Assembly: GCA_002104535.1 (NCBI GenBank)
Contig: NBOG01000002.1
Span: forward strand, 124,001-188,000
From: Cognaticolwellia sediminilitoris
GTDB taxonomy: Bacteria; Pseudomonadota; Gammaproteobacteria; Enterobacterales; Alteromonadaceae
Direction of reading: 5' to 3'
DNA: 64,000 nucleotides
Below, piece by piece: positions 55,105 to 64,000 of the stretch. The stretch's first letter is position 1. Every line of letters begins with the position of its first letter. The translations under genes were made by a program, and so were the position numbers. Below the pieces are notes generated by a model. The model was not told the origin of the DNA and searched no databases. It saw nothing but the letters and a program-made list of their open reading frames with translations.

Positions 55105-55779
55105 ATGAAAATTTTTCTACTTGCCTGCTTAATTTTGATTAGTTTTAACAGTTTTTCCGAATCAGCCCCTGAAGAAGTAATCCCTCTTGATCCTAGCTAT
55201 GAAGGCATTCATGGTATGGTTTTAATGAAAAAATATTCTAAAATATTTGCTTATCATATGCCGCTATTTCGAAAACCACATGATGTTCAGCTGTTATACA
55301 AGTTGTCAGTTAGCGATGTAGCACTCCTGCACTTGGTACGTGATAATGACATGGTTACAATCAAGCCTAAGCCTTTCAATTTAGAGCGTTTAATCAGAGG
55401 AGATAAGTTTGTAGTTGAAGCTGATGTTTATATTGGACACTTTGAACGCGACGGTACACTAGTTTACAAAGATAAAACCATAAGCTTCTCGAAACAATTG
55501 TATATGCGCAAACTTGATGAAATCGAGCCTTCAAGTAATAAACAGGTATATGATACTGTTTCATATGATAAAAATTATAAAATTTTCATCCATCGTTTAC
55601 AACAACCGCCAACCTATGACCATTTGATACATATTGATGTTAATGCTAGTTGTTTAACAACATTCAATACCTCTTCACCGGTACCTGAGCGTAATGAACT
55701 ACAATATAAGTTTCTAAATTGCGGCACTATGTTGCCATTTTATTATGAAACAGAAGACTTTGAAAAACCTTCACATTAA
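55105..55779 (+). CDS. Exported protein of unknown function
   Basis: 224 residues with a signal peptide (about 1-18, ending SFS). The mature part is beta-rich with many aromatic and His residues (FAYHMPLFRKPHDVQLLYKL) and two cysteines near the end (ASCLTTF and FLNCGTM). It reads as a soluble periplasmic or surface domain. I do not recognise the family. Confidence 0.75.
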   Translation: MKIFLLACLILISFNSFSESAPEEVIPLDPSYEGIHGMVLMKKYSKIFAYHMPLFRKPHDVQLLYKLSVSDVALLHLVRDNDMVTIKPKPFNLERLIRGDKFVVEADVYIGHFERDGTLVYKDKTISFSKQLYMRKLDEIEPSSNKQVYDTVSYDKNYKIFIHRLQQPPTYDHLIHIDVNASCLTTFNTSSPVPERNELQYKFLNCGTMLPFYYETEDFEKPSH

Positions 55780-55836
55780 ATGGAGCATAGCCTCATATTG
55801 ATTTATCAGGAGGTTACTTTCTCATTTGAGTCTTAA

Positions 55837-56307
55837 TCACTCATCATCAAATATAGGTAAAACACCACTGCGGCTATGCTCGAAAATGAGAGAAGTTTCA
55901 ACAGTGGTCACTTCATCACGTGATGTAATTGCATTAAAAACAAACTGGCGTAAGTGCTCACTATCTTTTACTGACATGTGAATAAAGTAATCATAACTTC
56001 CGCCCATGTGGTACAGACTGACGATTTCGGGGAGTTTAAGTAAGTCATCTCTGAGCTGATTAACAATTAACTCAGAGTAGGGTTGTAATTTAATCGCAGC
56101 GATAGCTTCAATATTGCCGCCTATGCTTTTGAAGTTAATATCGATGAAAGCATTTTGTATAACACCGCTACTTTTCATGCGCTTTACACGCTCTAAACAC
56201 GTTGAAGGGGCTATACCAATTTGTCCAGCGAGTTCTTTGTTGGTGATATCGGCATTTTTATAAAGCAGGGTAAGTATACGTAAGTCAATGTCATCAAGTT
56301 TTTTCAT
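55837..56307 (-). CDS. Lrp/AsnC-family transcriptional regulator
   Basis: 156 residues from ATG at 56307 (MKKLDDIDLRIL); an ATG at 56340 adds 11 less typical residues. Helix-turn-helix at about 20-42 (TNKELAGQIGIAPSTCLERV), RAM ligand domain at about 62-150, with HMGGSYDYFIHM. Probably senses an amino acid. It is divergent from nhaA but a link is not shown. Confidence 0.92.
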   Translation of the reverse strand: MKKLDDIDLRILTLLYKNADITNKELAGQIGIAPSTCLERVKRMKSSGVIQNAFIDINFKSIGGNIEAIAAIKLQPYSELIVNQLRDDLLKLPEIVSLYHMGGSYDYFIHMSVKDSEHLRQFVFNAITSRDEVTTVETSLIFEHSRSGVLPIFDDE

Positions 56308-56550
56308 TAAAGATTGCCGTCCAAAGGAGATATTTGTCATTTATTTGATAAATATTACACTTATTAATTACTTCAGCACTAGTCTATTTACTATAAAAAA
56401 TGAATTATTTTCGAAATAAAGCGCTTTTCCCGAATTTTTATCACTTAAAATACGTTTGAATCAATAATAACAGCAGTAGAATTGTATAATCTTTCTTTGT
56501 GACATATTATGTCTTGGTGTTAGTGTACTTCAATGGAATAACGACAACGA

Positions 56551-57747
56551 ATGATGATTCAAAAATTTAATGATTTCTTAAAGATGGAAGCCGCCAGTGG
56601 CATTATTTTAATGTTTGCCGCCTTAGCCGCCATGATAATCGCGAATTCACCGCTGATGTTTTATTATGACATGCTATTAGATGTACCTGTGCAGGTGTCA
56701 ATAGGGACCTTTATTATAGCGAAGCCGTTATTGTTATGGATTAACGATGGACTGATGGCTCTATTCTTCTTTTTGGTCGGTTTAGAGTTAAAACGAGAGT
56801 TTTTAGAAGGTGATTTATCACAACCAGGACAAATCACATTACCGGCAATAGGCGCGGTCGGTGGCATGCTAGTGCCTGCTTTATGTTATGTCGCTTTTAA
56901 TTATGACGACCAAGATGCCATTAATGGTTGGGCCATACCTACCGCGACAGATATTGCTTTTGCGCTAGGTATTTTATCTATTATCGGCAGCAAGGTTCCG
57001 TTGCAGCTTAAAGTGTTTTTAACCTCTTTAGCTATATTTGACGATTTAGGGGCAATTATTGTTATTGCTCTATTTTACACGGATCAGCTGTCATTATTTT
57101 CTTTAGTGTTTGCCGCTAGTATCATCGCTATTTTATTCACCATGAATAAACGTGGTGTGACCAATACCGCTCCTTATGTCTTCTTGGGTATAGTGTTGTG
57201 GGTGGCGGTTTTAAAGTCTGGCGTACATGCCACTTTAGCAGGGGTGGTGTTGGCATTATTTATCCCAATAAAGGGGAAGGAAGATGAGCCTTCACCGCTT
57301 AAATCATTAGAGCATAATCTTCATTCATTAGTGGCCTTTATCGTTTTACCTGTATTTGCTTTTGCTAATGCAGGAATAAGTTTTGCCGGTATTGGCATAG
57401 AGCAAGTAATGGCGCCAGTGCCATTAGGTATTATCGTTGGCTTAGTTATTGGTAAACAACTTGGCGTATTTGGCTTTTGTTTTATTGCGATTAAATTAGG
57501 TTGGGCAAAATTGCCAGCGAATGTTAATTGGCAATTATTATACGGTGCAGCGTTGTTGTGTGGTGTTGGCTTTACCATGAGTTTATTTATCGGCTCATTA
57601 GCATTTGAGCAAGGAAATGGTGTTAACCTAATTTTTCAAGATCGTTTAGGTATCGTTATAGGATCATTAATATCAGGAGTGTTAGGTTATTTCATCATTA
57701 AAAGTGGCGTTAAAAACAACGCAGTTGATAGCGAATTAAAAGAGTAA
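56551..57747 (+). CDS. nhaA: Na+/H+ antiporter NhaA
   Basis: 398 residues, twelve helices. Exchanges internal Na+ for external protons, fitting a marine cell. The paired aspartates of helix V are present (AIFDDLGAI), with the PTATDIAFALG helix IV region and GVGFTMSLFIGSLAF. The normal start MMIQKFNDFLKMEAASGI is kept. 62 bp before a prohibitin-like gene. Confidence 0.96.
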   Translation: MMIQKFNDFLKMEAASGIILMFAALAAMIIANSPLMFYYDMLLDVPVQVSIGTFIIAKPLLLWINDGLMALFFFLVGLELKREFLEGDLSQPGQITLPAIGAVGGMLVPALCYVAFNYDDQDAINGWAIPTATDIAFALGILSIIGSKVPLQLKVFLTSLAIFDDLGAIIVIALFYTDQLSLFSLVFAASIIAILFTMNKRGVTNTAPYVFLGIVLWVAVLKSGVHATLAGVVLALFIPIKGKEDEPSPLKSLEHNLHSLVAFIVLPVFAFANAGISFAGIGIEQVMAPVPLGIIVGLVIGKQLGVFGFCFIAIKLGWAKLPANVNWQLLYGAALLCGVGFTMSLFIGSLAFEQGNGVNLIFQDRLGIVIGSLISGVLGYFIIKSGVKNNAVDSELKE

Positions 57748-57809
57748 AGTTTAGTAATAATACAAAAGTAAAACTTAAACAAAAATAAAAAAACTATAAA
57801 GGAATATTT

Positions 57810-58679
57810 ATGAAAGTTGATAAATTTAACATCCCAGTCAAGTCGATTGGTGTGGTTGCGGCCGTTATTATTGCAGCAGTTAATTCTGTGTATACCGTCA
57901 ATGAAGGTCATATTGGTATCGTCAAGCGTTTTAGTGAAGCAAAGGAACAGGTTAATCCAGGGTTACACTTTAAAGTGCCTTTTATTGATAGTGTAGAAGA
58001 AATAGAAGTTAGAACTCGTAAAAACGAAGAGAAAATGGCGTCAAGTACTAAAGAGCAAATGCCAGTTACAATAAGTGTTTCGGTTAATTGGACCGTTGAT
58101 AAAACAGCTGCATTGGAGCTATTTAGGCAGTATGGAGGTTTGTCACAGTTTGAATCTCGAATTTTAGACCCACGCTTTAGATCGGCAACTAAAGATGTAA
58201 TACCACAATATGATGCAGAGAAATTAATCCAAGATAGAGCTAGCGCAATACAGGCAATTGAAGCCAACTTCATAGAGGAAATGAAAGATTTCCCCGTTAC
58301 AGTTGATAATATTCAAATAGAGAATATTAAATTGCCTGCTAAATACTTAACTTCTATTGAAACCAAACAAACCGAAAAGAATTTAGCCGATGCTGAAAAG
58401 CATAAGTTAGCAAGGCAGAACCTAGAAGCACAACGTGATGTAAATACAGCGAAGGCTAAAGCGGATGGTATTAAGCTGGTGGCTATCGCAGAAGCTGAAT
58501 CGATTCGTATTAAAGGCTTAGCAGAAGCTGAAGCTATAACCGCTAAGGCTAAAGCGTTAGGCGATAATCCATTAATCGTAAAATTAACTGAAGCACAAAA
58601 TTGGGATGGTAAATTGCCTTCGACGGTATTAGGTAGTAGTAATATGCCAATATTAGATATGAGAACTACTAAAGATTAA
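57810..58679 (+). CDS. Prohibitin/SPFH-family membrane protein
   Basis: 289 residues: a membrane helix (about 11-29), an SPFH band-7 domain (about 30-200, with EGHIGIVKRF, NPGLHFKVPFIDS and DVIPQYDAEKLI), then a long coiled coil (about 195-250, AEAESIRIKGLAEAEAI). Such proteins form rings on membranes and guide proteases. AAAGGAATATTT before ATG. Terminator at 58709. Confidence 0.93.
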   Translation: MKVDKFNIPVKSIGVVAAVIIAAVNSVYTVNEGHIGIVKRFSEAKEQVNPGLHFKVPFIDSVEEIEVRTRKNEEKMASSTKEQMPVTISVSVNWTVDKTAALELFRQYGGLSQFESRILDPRFRSATKDVIPQYDAEKLIQDRASAIQAIEANFIEEMKDFPVTVDNIQIENIKLPAKYLTSIETKQTEKNLADAEKHKLARQNLEAQRDVNTAKAKADGIKLVAIAEAESIRIKGLAEAEAITAKAKALGDNPLIVKLTEAQNWDGKLPSTVLGSSNMPILDMRTTKD

Positions 58680-58708
58680 TACCATTGTAAAATAGTATGT
58701 TTTTCTTT

Positions 58709-58738
58709 AAAACGGCGATGTAATAATCGCCGTTTTTT
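58709..58738 (+). terminator. Terminator after the prohibitin-like gene
   Basis: AAAACGGCGAT (58709-58719) and ATCGCCGTTTT (58726-58736) with a T run. Confidence 0.92.
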
Positions 58739-58830
58739 CGTTAGAATAGCGCCTAATTAAAATGCTAAAGCAGTTAACGATTGTTAGTTGCCCGATAACA
58801 GCCATAAACTAGTTTATTGTCATATCGCAA

Positions 58831-59409
58831 ATGAATATTATTGAAAACAATCAAATCGAAGAAACTGAAGCTAAAAGCAAACACCAATATCAAGACTTGG
58901 TGCAGTTATTCGATGGTAGTTTTTTTGAACAATACAATACGCGATTAGTTAAAGGCGATGATGAGCCGGTTTATTTACCTGAAAATAAACAATGTAGCTT
59001 TAACCAAGTTGTTTTTGCCCATGGCTATTTTGCTAGTGCATTGCATGAAATAGCTCATTGGTGTTTAGCTGGCGCTAAACGACGCAAACTCGAAGATTAC
59101 GGCTATTGGTATGTGGCCGATGGCAGAGATCAAGCGCAGCAACAAGCGTTTGAACAAGTTGAAATTAAGCCTCAGGCCATCGAATGGGCATTTTGTATTG
59201 CGTCAGGTAAAGCGTTTGATGTATCAACGGATAACTTGTCGGGCAAAGGCACAACTGACCGCATTGCATTTAAAGCTAAAGTTTATCAGCAAGTACTTAA
59301 ATATTTAGAGCAGGGCTTTCCAAATGATGCACAAGCGTTTATTCAAGTATTAGCAAAACATTATAAAACGCCTTGGCCGTTAACGCCTGAACGTTTTCTA
59401 GAAGAGTAG
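58831..59409 (+). CDS. epmC: Elongation factor P hydroxylase
   Basis: 192 residues of the YfcM/EpmC family, which hydroxylates the lysylated Lys of EF-P. The metal-site block ALHEIAHWCLAGAKRRKLEDYGYWY and DGRDQAQQQAFE are characteristic. Local gene order (epmC, yfcL, mnmC, fabB) follows E. coli, with an ATP-NAD kinase-like gene inserted. No strong ribosome site before ATG. Confidence 0.94.
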   Translation: MNIIENNQIEETEAKSKHQYQDLVQLFDGSFFEQYNTRLVKGDDEPVYLPENKQCSFNQVVFAHGYFASALHEIAHWCLAGAKRRKLEDYGYWYVADGRDQAQQQAFEQVEIKPQAIEWAFCIASGKAFDVSTDNLSGKGTTDRIAFKAKVYQQVLKYLEQGFPNDAQAFIQVLAKHYKTPWPLTPERFLEE

Positions 59410-59440
59410 AAAATGCCTGCACGAGTAATGAGAGCAATCA

Positions 59441-60574
59441 ATGAAAAAATTTAAACTTGGCTTAGTGATCAATCCAATCGCAGGTATTGGCGGCAGTGTT
59501 GCTTTAAAAGGCAGTGACGGTGAAGGTGTTGCTGCACAAGCTATCGCGCTCGGGGCTACAGCAAAATCAAATGCTAGAGCGGCGCTTGCCCTCGAAATAT
59601 TATTGCCATACAAAGACAGTCTCGTTATTTATACCGTATCTGGAGATATGGGTGAAACAACGGCAAGTAACTTGGGTTTTAATACTGAAGTTGTTTATCA
59701 ACTTAAAAGTCATGACACCACCGAACTTGATACTGAAAACGCGGTTCAAGCCTTAATCGCTGTTGATATTGATTTATTACTTTTTGCCGGTGGCGATGGC
59801 ACAGCCCGTAATGTTTGTCATATTGTTGCAGATAAATTTCCGGTCTTAGGTATTCCTGCGGGCTGTAAAATTCATTCAGGTGTTTATGCCATCACACCTA
59901 AAGCAGCAGGCAGAGTTGTTGAGTTGATACTGACTAATCAATTAGTGAGCTTAACTGACGCTGATGTTATGGATATTGATGAAAGTCTGTTTCGACAGGG
60001 TGTCGTGAAAGCAAAGCGCTTTGGTGAAATGCGAGTTCCTTCTGAGCTACGATACATTCAAGCAGTTAAATCGGGCGGTAAAGAGTCTGACGAATTGGTA
60101 CTGCAAGATATTGCCGCTGATGTTATTGCTAAAATGGATGACGAATTATTTATTATTGGCTCAGGCTCAACCACTGCTTTTGTTATGGAAGAGTTAGGGC
60201 TGGAAAATACTTTACTTGGCGTGGACGCCATTTGTCAGCAAGAACTTATTGCCAATGATTTAACTGAGCCACAATTATGGCAATTACTTGCAGGGTATTC
60301 GCAAGGGCAAGTAAAGCTTGTGATTACTTTAATTGGAGGACAAGGCCACATTTTTGGTCGTGGTAATCAGCAACTAAGTCCTCGCGTGATTCGCGCAATT
60401 GGTAAAGAAAATATTATTATTATTGCTACTAAAACAAAACTAAATGCATTACAGGCTAGACCTTTAATTGCAGACACCGGAGACAGCGAACTCGATATAG
60501 CGTTGTCTGGTTATTTACCGGTAACTACCGGTTACAACGACCAAGTTTTGTATCCAGTAGCAAGTCCACAATAA
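59441..60574 (+). CDS. ATP-NAD kinase family protein
   Basis: 377 residues, longer than NadK at 48568 and of a separate branch. It starts LGLVINPIAGIGGSVALKGSDG, has FAGGDGTARNV (GGDG catalytic loop, about 125-135) and GIPAGCKIHSGVYA, and ends with a domain TLIGGQGHIFGRGNQQLSPRVI. The family may phosphorylate NAD or a related diphosphate compound; the true substrate is not established. GAGAG before ATG; 31 bp after epmC. Confidence 0.9.
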   Translation: MKKFKLGLVINPIAGIGGSVALKGSDGEGVAAQAIALGATAKSNARAALALEILLPYKDSLVIYTVSGDMGETTASNLGFNTEVVYQLKSHDTTELDTENAVQALIAVDIDLLLFAGGDGTARNVCHIVADKFPVLGIPAGCKIHSGVYAITPKAAGRVVELILTNQLVSLTDADVMDIDESLFRQGVVKAKRFGEMRVPSELRYIQAVKSGGKESDELVLQDIAADVIAKMDDELFIIGSGSTTAFVMEELGLENTLLGVDAICQQELIANDLTEPQLWQLLAGYSQGQVKLVITLIGGQGHIFGRGNQQLSPRVIRAIGKENIIIIATKTKLNALQARPLIADTGDSELDIALSGYLPVTTGYNDQVLYPVASPQ

Positions 60575-60630
60575 ACTTAACTTTTAAAAATAGGCGATCT
60601 TGAATCGGCCGAAGATATTTGGAAATGAAC

Positions 60631-60903
60631 ATGCAATTTGAAAACCTTACCGCTTTATATGACTACTTAGATCAACAAGTCGTTGCAGATGTTAGTGCTG
60701 ATGAGCTATTCGCAGGCAGTTATTTACGAGGCTTTATCAGTTTAGCGGGCAGTGAGTATGGCGATGAGTCTCAAGCACTTACGCAGGCATTAGCGGATAA
60801 TATTAGCGCAAAACTTCAAGCAGCTCGTACTGAGCTTACCCCGCAAGACCGTCAAATAGTGCAAGACTATTGGCAGCACTTACAAGTCGCTTTTAACGGA
60901 TAA
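60631..60903 (+). CDS. yfcL: YfcL-family protein
   Basis: 90 residues from ATG at 60631 (GGAA six bases upstream); ATG at 60625 and TTG at 60619 are alternatives. Small acidic protein with DELFAGSYLRGFISLA, the family core, and QDYWQHL near the end. Function unknown. Sits between the kinase-like gene and mnmC, as in E. coli. Confidence 0.9.
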   Translation: MQFENLTALYDYLDQQVVADVSADELFAGSYLRGFISLAGSEYGDESQALTQALADNISAKLQAARTELTPQDRQIVQDYWQHLQVAFNG

Positions 60904-60907
60904 TTGG

Positions 60908-62917
60908 TTAATCAAACTTTCTGCGAATGATGTCTCGTATAACAAAACGGTTTGGTGCTAGATTAAACAGTTGCTCATTATTAAGCGGATAAGGTGTACC
61001 GCAAATGTCTGCTGTTAATACATCTGCAAGCAGCGGTGCGGTACATAAACCTCTCGCACCGAGTCCAGTTAACATATAAAGGTTGTCAATTACCGGAGCT
61101 GGCTGGTCATAGCGCCAACACTTATCTTTACTTAAATGTGGATATTGCTGTTTATGGGCTGCTATGTCAGGCATCGCACCAACCATCGGCAGATGATCTG
61201 GGGTCATGCAACGCAAGCGTGCCTTGCTAGTAACAATGTCACGGGTATTCCAATCAGTTAGCCCAGGTAAACACTGCTCGAGCATAGTTAAGTTAAATTG
61301 ATCTTCTTCAGGTTTGTTATCGATATCAAAACTGTTTTTTTGAAAAGTCGCCCCAATGCTGTGTAAGTTATTATTCGCTGGCGTTAAATAACCTTTATGA
61401 CAAATCACCGTCGACAGTTTGGCCATTTTATCATTTGTTGCCATGTTACTGACTTGCCCTCGTACTGAGCTTAGGGGTAATTCTTTTATGATATTCAGAG
61501 GAATACCTTCCGCTCCACCACAATAAATAAGGACACTTGCGCGATAGTTTTCACTATCGCTATGCAACAACCATTTACCATCGGGTTGTTGACTAATTTT
61601 ATTAATTTTACAACCAGTTTCTATGCGTAAACGGTTAGTTTTCTCTGCAGCGTTAAAAATTTGCTTAACCAACTGTGCGGGTGCTATCCAGCCTGCTTTA
61701 GGAAAAAATAACCCACCGTGATTGAGAGTTATGCCTGCTAAGTCACTCGCTTCACTTTTATCGACACTGCGAATTAACTCTTTCGGCCAAATGTTAGACC
61801 CTTCAATTTGTTGTTGGCGTAATGCTAAAGCGGGTTTATAGGATATCTCTAGCAGGCCACACCAATCATGATCAAAGTGAAAACCTTGTTCACTTATCGC
61901 TTGGTAATACCGTACCGCTTGTTCGAAGGCTTGTTGATAAAAAAGGCTAATATCATCAGCCTTTTGATGAATAAGGGGGTACAGTGCGCCAATGTTATTA
62001 CTCGATGCACCTTGGGCGACGCTAAAGTCTCGACAGTAAACAGTAACCTTAACCCCTGCTTTTGTTAAAGCATAGGCCGCGCATGCTGAAGCAATTCCAC
62101 CACCGATAATACTGACATGCTGTGGCTTAGCAATAATAGGGCGTTGCTGATAACCTTTTCCTGAATACGGGTTTTGCTGAAAAACGGCTCTAAGCATTTC
62201 GCTTTTTTTACCGATAGCCGGGCATTTTTCGACCCGAAAACCTGCACTGATCAGTTGCCGCTTTACTTTACCTGAAACAGTAAAAGTGGCTAAAGTCGCT
62301 TGCTCATTGGATAAACGTGTTATTTGTTCAAAAAGGCCTGTTTGCCACATTTCTGGATTTTTTGCCGGTGAAAAACCATCAAGAAACCATGCGTCAACTA
62401 AACTCATTTGGTGTGGTTTTTTATGAAGTTGCAGCGTTGCTAAGCCGGCAGTGGCGTCATCAAATATTAATGCTAGTGTGACCGCTCCATCGAGAAAGCT
62501 TAAGGTGATGTTTTCTTCTGGTGAGTCAGGGTACTGCTCAATCAGTTGTTGGCTGAAATGTTCCAGTTCAGGCAATATTTTTAATGATTTTGTTAGCTGT
62601 GCTTTAGAAAGTGGATATTTCTCAACACTAATAAAATGTAAGCTACTTTTATCAGTACTTATTCCTTGTTGATCTTGTTGTTTTATTTTTTGATAAACAT
62701 CTAAGGTCAATAAAAAATTTAATCCGGTGCCAAAGCCAGTCTCTGCTATGACAAATTTTTTCGAGCATGTTGCTAATCTTGATCTAATATTATTACCATC
62801 AATGAAGACACATTCACTTTGGCTGGTGCCTTGTGCGGTATCAAAATATATATCATCAAAATGACATGAATAAGGTGAACCATCACTTTGAAAGGTTATA
62901 TTTGTTTTATTAGTCAA
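60908..62917 (-). CDS. mnmC: Bifunctional tRNA 5-methylaminomethyl-2-thiouridine biosynthesis protein MnmC
   Basis: 669 residues, normal length, apparently from a TTG start (no in-frame ATG gives a better fit). N-terminal methyltransferase (about 1-240, SAM loop [29 protein letters not shown]) and C-terminal FAD oxidoreductase (about 265-669, [16 protein letters not shown]). Finishes mnm5s2U at the tRNA wobble base. Divergent from fabB. Confidence 0.96.
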   Translation of the reverse strand: MTNKTNITFQSDGSPYSCHFDDIYFDTAQGTSQSECVFIDGNNIRSRLATCSKKFVIAETGFGTGLNFLLTLDVYQKIKQQDQQGISTDKSSLHFISVEKYPLSKAQLTKSLKILPELEHFSQQLIEQYPDSPEENITLSFLDGAVTLALIFDDATAGLATLQLHKKPHQMSLVDAWFLDGFSPAKNPEMWQTGLFEQITRLSNEQATLATFTVSGKVKRQLISAGFRVEKCPAIGKKSEMLRAVFQQNPYSGKGYQQRPIIAKPQHVSIIGGGIASACAAYALTKAGVKVTVYCRDFSVAQGASSNNIGALYPLIHQKADDISLFYQQAFEQAVRYYQAISEQGFHFDHDWCGLLEISYKPALALRQQQIEGSNIWPKELIRSVDKSEASDLAGITLNHGGLFFPKAGWIAPAQLVKQIFNAAEKTNRLRIETGCKINKISQQPDGKWLLHSDSENYRASVLIYCGGAEGIPLNIIKELPLSSVRGQVSNMATNDKMAKLSTVICHKGYLTPANNNLHSIGATFQKNSFDIDNKPEEDQFNLTMLEQCLPGLTDWNTRDIVTSKARLRCMTPDHLPMVGAMPDIAAHKQQYPHLSKDKCWRYDQPAPVIDNLYMLTGLGARGLCTAPLLADVLTADICGTPYPLNNEQLFNLAPNRFVIRDIIRRKFD

Positions 62918-63006
62918 AATATTTAAGGTCTTTTGTTGTTGTTAAGGTTAAAAACAGGTTATTTTACCCGTTATTACAAAGGCCTGTCATAAAATTCTAA
63001 ACATTC

Positions 63007-63024
63007 AGTGTACAAGTGTACGCT
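63007..63024. promoter_or_regulatory. FabR-type operator before fabB
   Basis: AGTGTACA (63007-63014), AG, TGTACGCT (63017-63024): an inverted repeat with one mismatch, like FabR sites of enterobacterial fabA/fabB. 72 bp before the ATG. Confidence 0.7.
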
Positions 63025-63095
63025 GGACAGACCAGTATAGGGGGCAAAAGTATGTATGATACGCCCAGATTTTTTAATTGATTATGGTTATTTAA

Positions 63096-64000
63096 ATGAA
63101 ACGTGTAGTTATCACCGGATTAGGTATTGTATCAAGTATTGGTAATGATGCAGAAGAAGTATTAGCGTCATTAAAAGAAGGACGTTCAGGTATCACTCGT
63201 GCTGAAAGTTTTGCAGAAATGGGTTTACGCAGTCAAGTTTGGGGCAAGCCTGAAATTGAAGTAAAAGACCACATTGACCGTAAAGCGTTACGTTTTATGG
63301 GTGAAGCGTCTGCTTATGCTTATATAGCCATGGATCAAGCGATTAAAGATTCAAAGCTGACGCCTGAGCAAGTTTCAAACTTCCGTACAGGTATTGTTGC
63401 TGGCTCTGGCGGAGCTTCTTCAGAAAACGTAGTTAATTCTGCAGACACTTTACGTGAAAAAGGCGTTAAGCGTGTTGGTCCATATGCAGTACCAAAAACA
63501 ATGTCGAGCACTATCTCTGCATGTTTAGCGACTCCGTTTAAAATTTTAGGCGTAAACTATTCAATCAGTTCTGCTTGTGCAACTAGTGCACATTGTATTG
63601 GTCATGCTGCTGAGCTTATTCAGTTAGGTAAGCAAGATGTGGTATTTGCAGGTGGCGGTGAAGAAGTTCATTGGTCGTTAGCGATGATGTTTGATGGTAT
63701 GGGCGCATTATCTTCTAAATATAACGATACACCAGAACACGCTTCTCGTACTTATGATGCAGACCGTGATGGTTTTGTTATTTCTGGCGGCGGCGGTATG
63801 GTTGTTGTTGAAGAACTTGAACACGCTTTAGCACGTGGTGCACATATTTATGCTGAGATAGTTGGCTACGGCGCAACGTCTGACGGTTTTGATATGGTTG
63901 CTCCAAGTGGTGAAGGCGCTATTCGTTGTATGCAACAAGCAATGGAAGGTGTTGACGCTAAAGTTGATTATTTAAATACTCACGGTACTTCTACACCGGT
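63096..64000 (+). CDS. fabB: Beta-ketoacyl-ACP synthase I (partial, runs off the window)
   Basis: The first 301 codons of about 405. Elongates fatty acyl-ACP and is needed for unsaturated fatty acids. Start [16 protein letters not shown]; nucleophile C161 in [11 protein letters not shown]; the first catalytic His in NTHGTST is just before the edge. Likely controlled by the FabR-type site upstream. Divergent from mnmC as in E. coli neighbours. Confidence 0.97.
   Translation, partial: MKRVVITGLGIVSSIGNDAEEVLASLKEGRSGITRAESFAEMGLRSQVWGKPEIEVKDHIDRKALRFMGEASAYAYIAMDQAIKDSKLTPEQVSNFRTGIVAGSGGASSENVVNSADTLREKGVKRVGPYAVPKTMSSTISACLATPFKILGVNYSISSACATSAHCIGHAAELIQLGKQDVVFAGGGEEVHWSLAMMFDGMGALSSKYNDTPEHASRTYDADRDGFVISGGGGMVVVEELEHALARGAHIYAEIVGYGATSDGFDMVAPSGEGAIRCMQQAMEGVDAKVDYLNTHGTSTP

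Overview
The window looks like chromosome from a marine gammaproteobacterium of the Alteromonadales, most likely Colwellia or a close relative. The grounds are AT-rich DNA, proteobacterial gene orders (ratA-rnfH, grpE-dnaK-dnaJ, epmC-yfcL-mnmC-fabB), a one-piece tmRNA with the tag ANDETFALAA, and many Colwellia-like small exported proteins. The genus is inferred from protein style, not from a search. No rRNA, tRNA, CRISPR array, integrase or complete transposase gene was seen.

Layout. 0-8.3 kb: an MlaC-like protein and a TetR regulator with matching palindromic operators, then secreted peptidases and hydrolases (M24, gamma-glutamyltransferase, amidohydrolase lipoprotein) and small exported proteins. 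8.8-17.2 kb: a secreted alpha-amylase; a three-gene run of ThrE-type exporter, TetR and PilZ-like protein; a MITE-like element; and an operon of a polyamine-type binding protein with a GGDEF-EAL protein that resembles Vibrio NspS/MbaA. 17.6-22 kb: FG-GAP protein, NRDE protein, class II aldolase and an enolase-superfamily dehydratase. 22-30.4 kb is an accessory stretch of small genes, dispersed repeats and integron-cassette-like boundaries, with a subtilisin-like protease and a LysR/LysE pair. 30.5-41 kb: ABC-2 exporter, Lrp, SDR plus amidohydrolase, M20 dipeptidase, VOC protein, fumC, a lone BLUF photoreceptor and a Bax-like hydrolase.

41.1-44.2 kb is a compact island at the 3' end of ssrA. 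It is bounded by two 148-bp direct repeats that include the ssrA terminator and the last bases of tmRNA. Its only genes are a Ser/Thr protein kinase and a PP2C phosphatase, overlapping by 4 bp. It has no integrase. This is the best candidate for an undescribed system.

44.2-64 kb is mainly conserved core: ssrA, smpB, ratA, rnfH, bamE, recN, nadK, grpE, dnaK, dnaJ, nhaA, a prohibitin-like gene, epmC, an ATP-NAD kinase-like gene, yfcL, mnmC and the start of fabB. Control sites can be read directly: heat-shock (sigma-32) promoters before grpE and dnaK, a LexA box nested in a terminator-like hairpin between nadK and recN, and a FabR-type palindrome before fabB. Starts were moved from the longest possible ORF where a Shine-Dalgarno sequence, signal peptide or family length argued for it.
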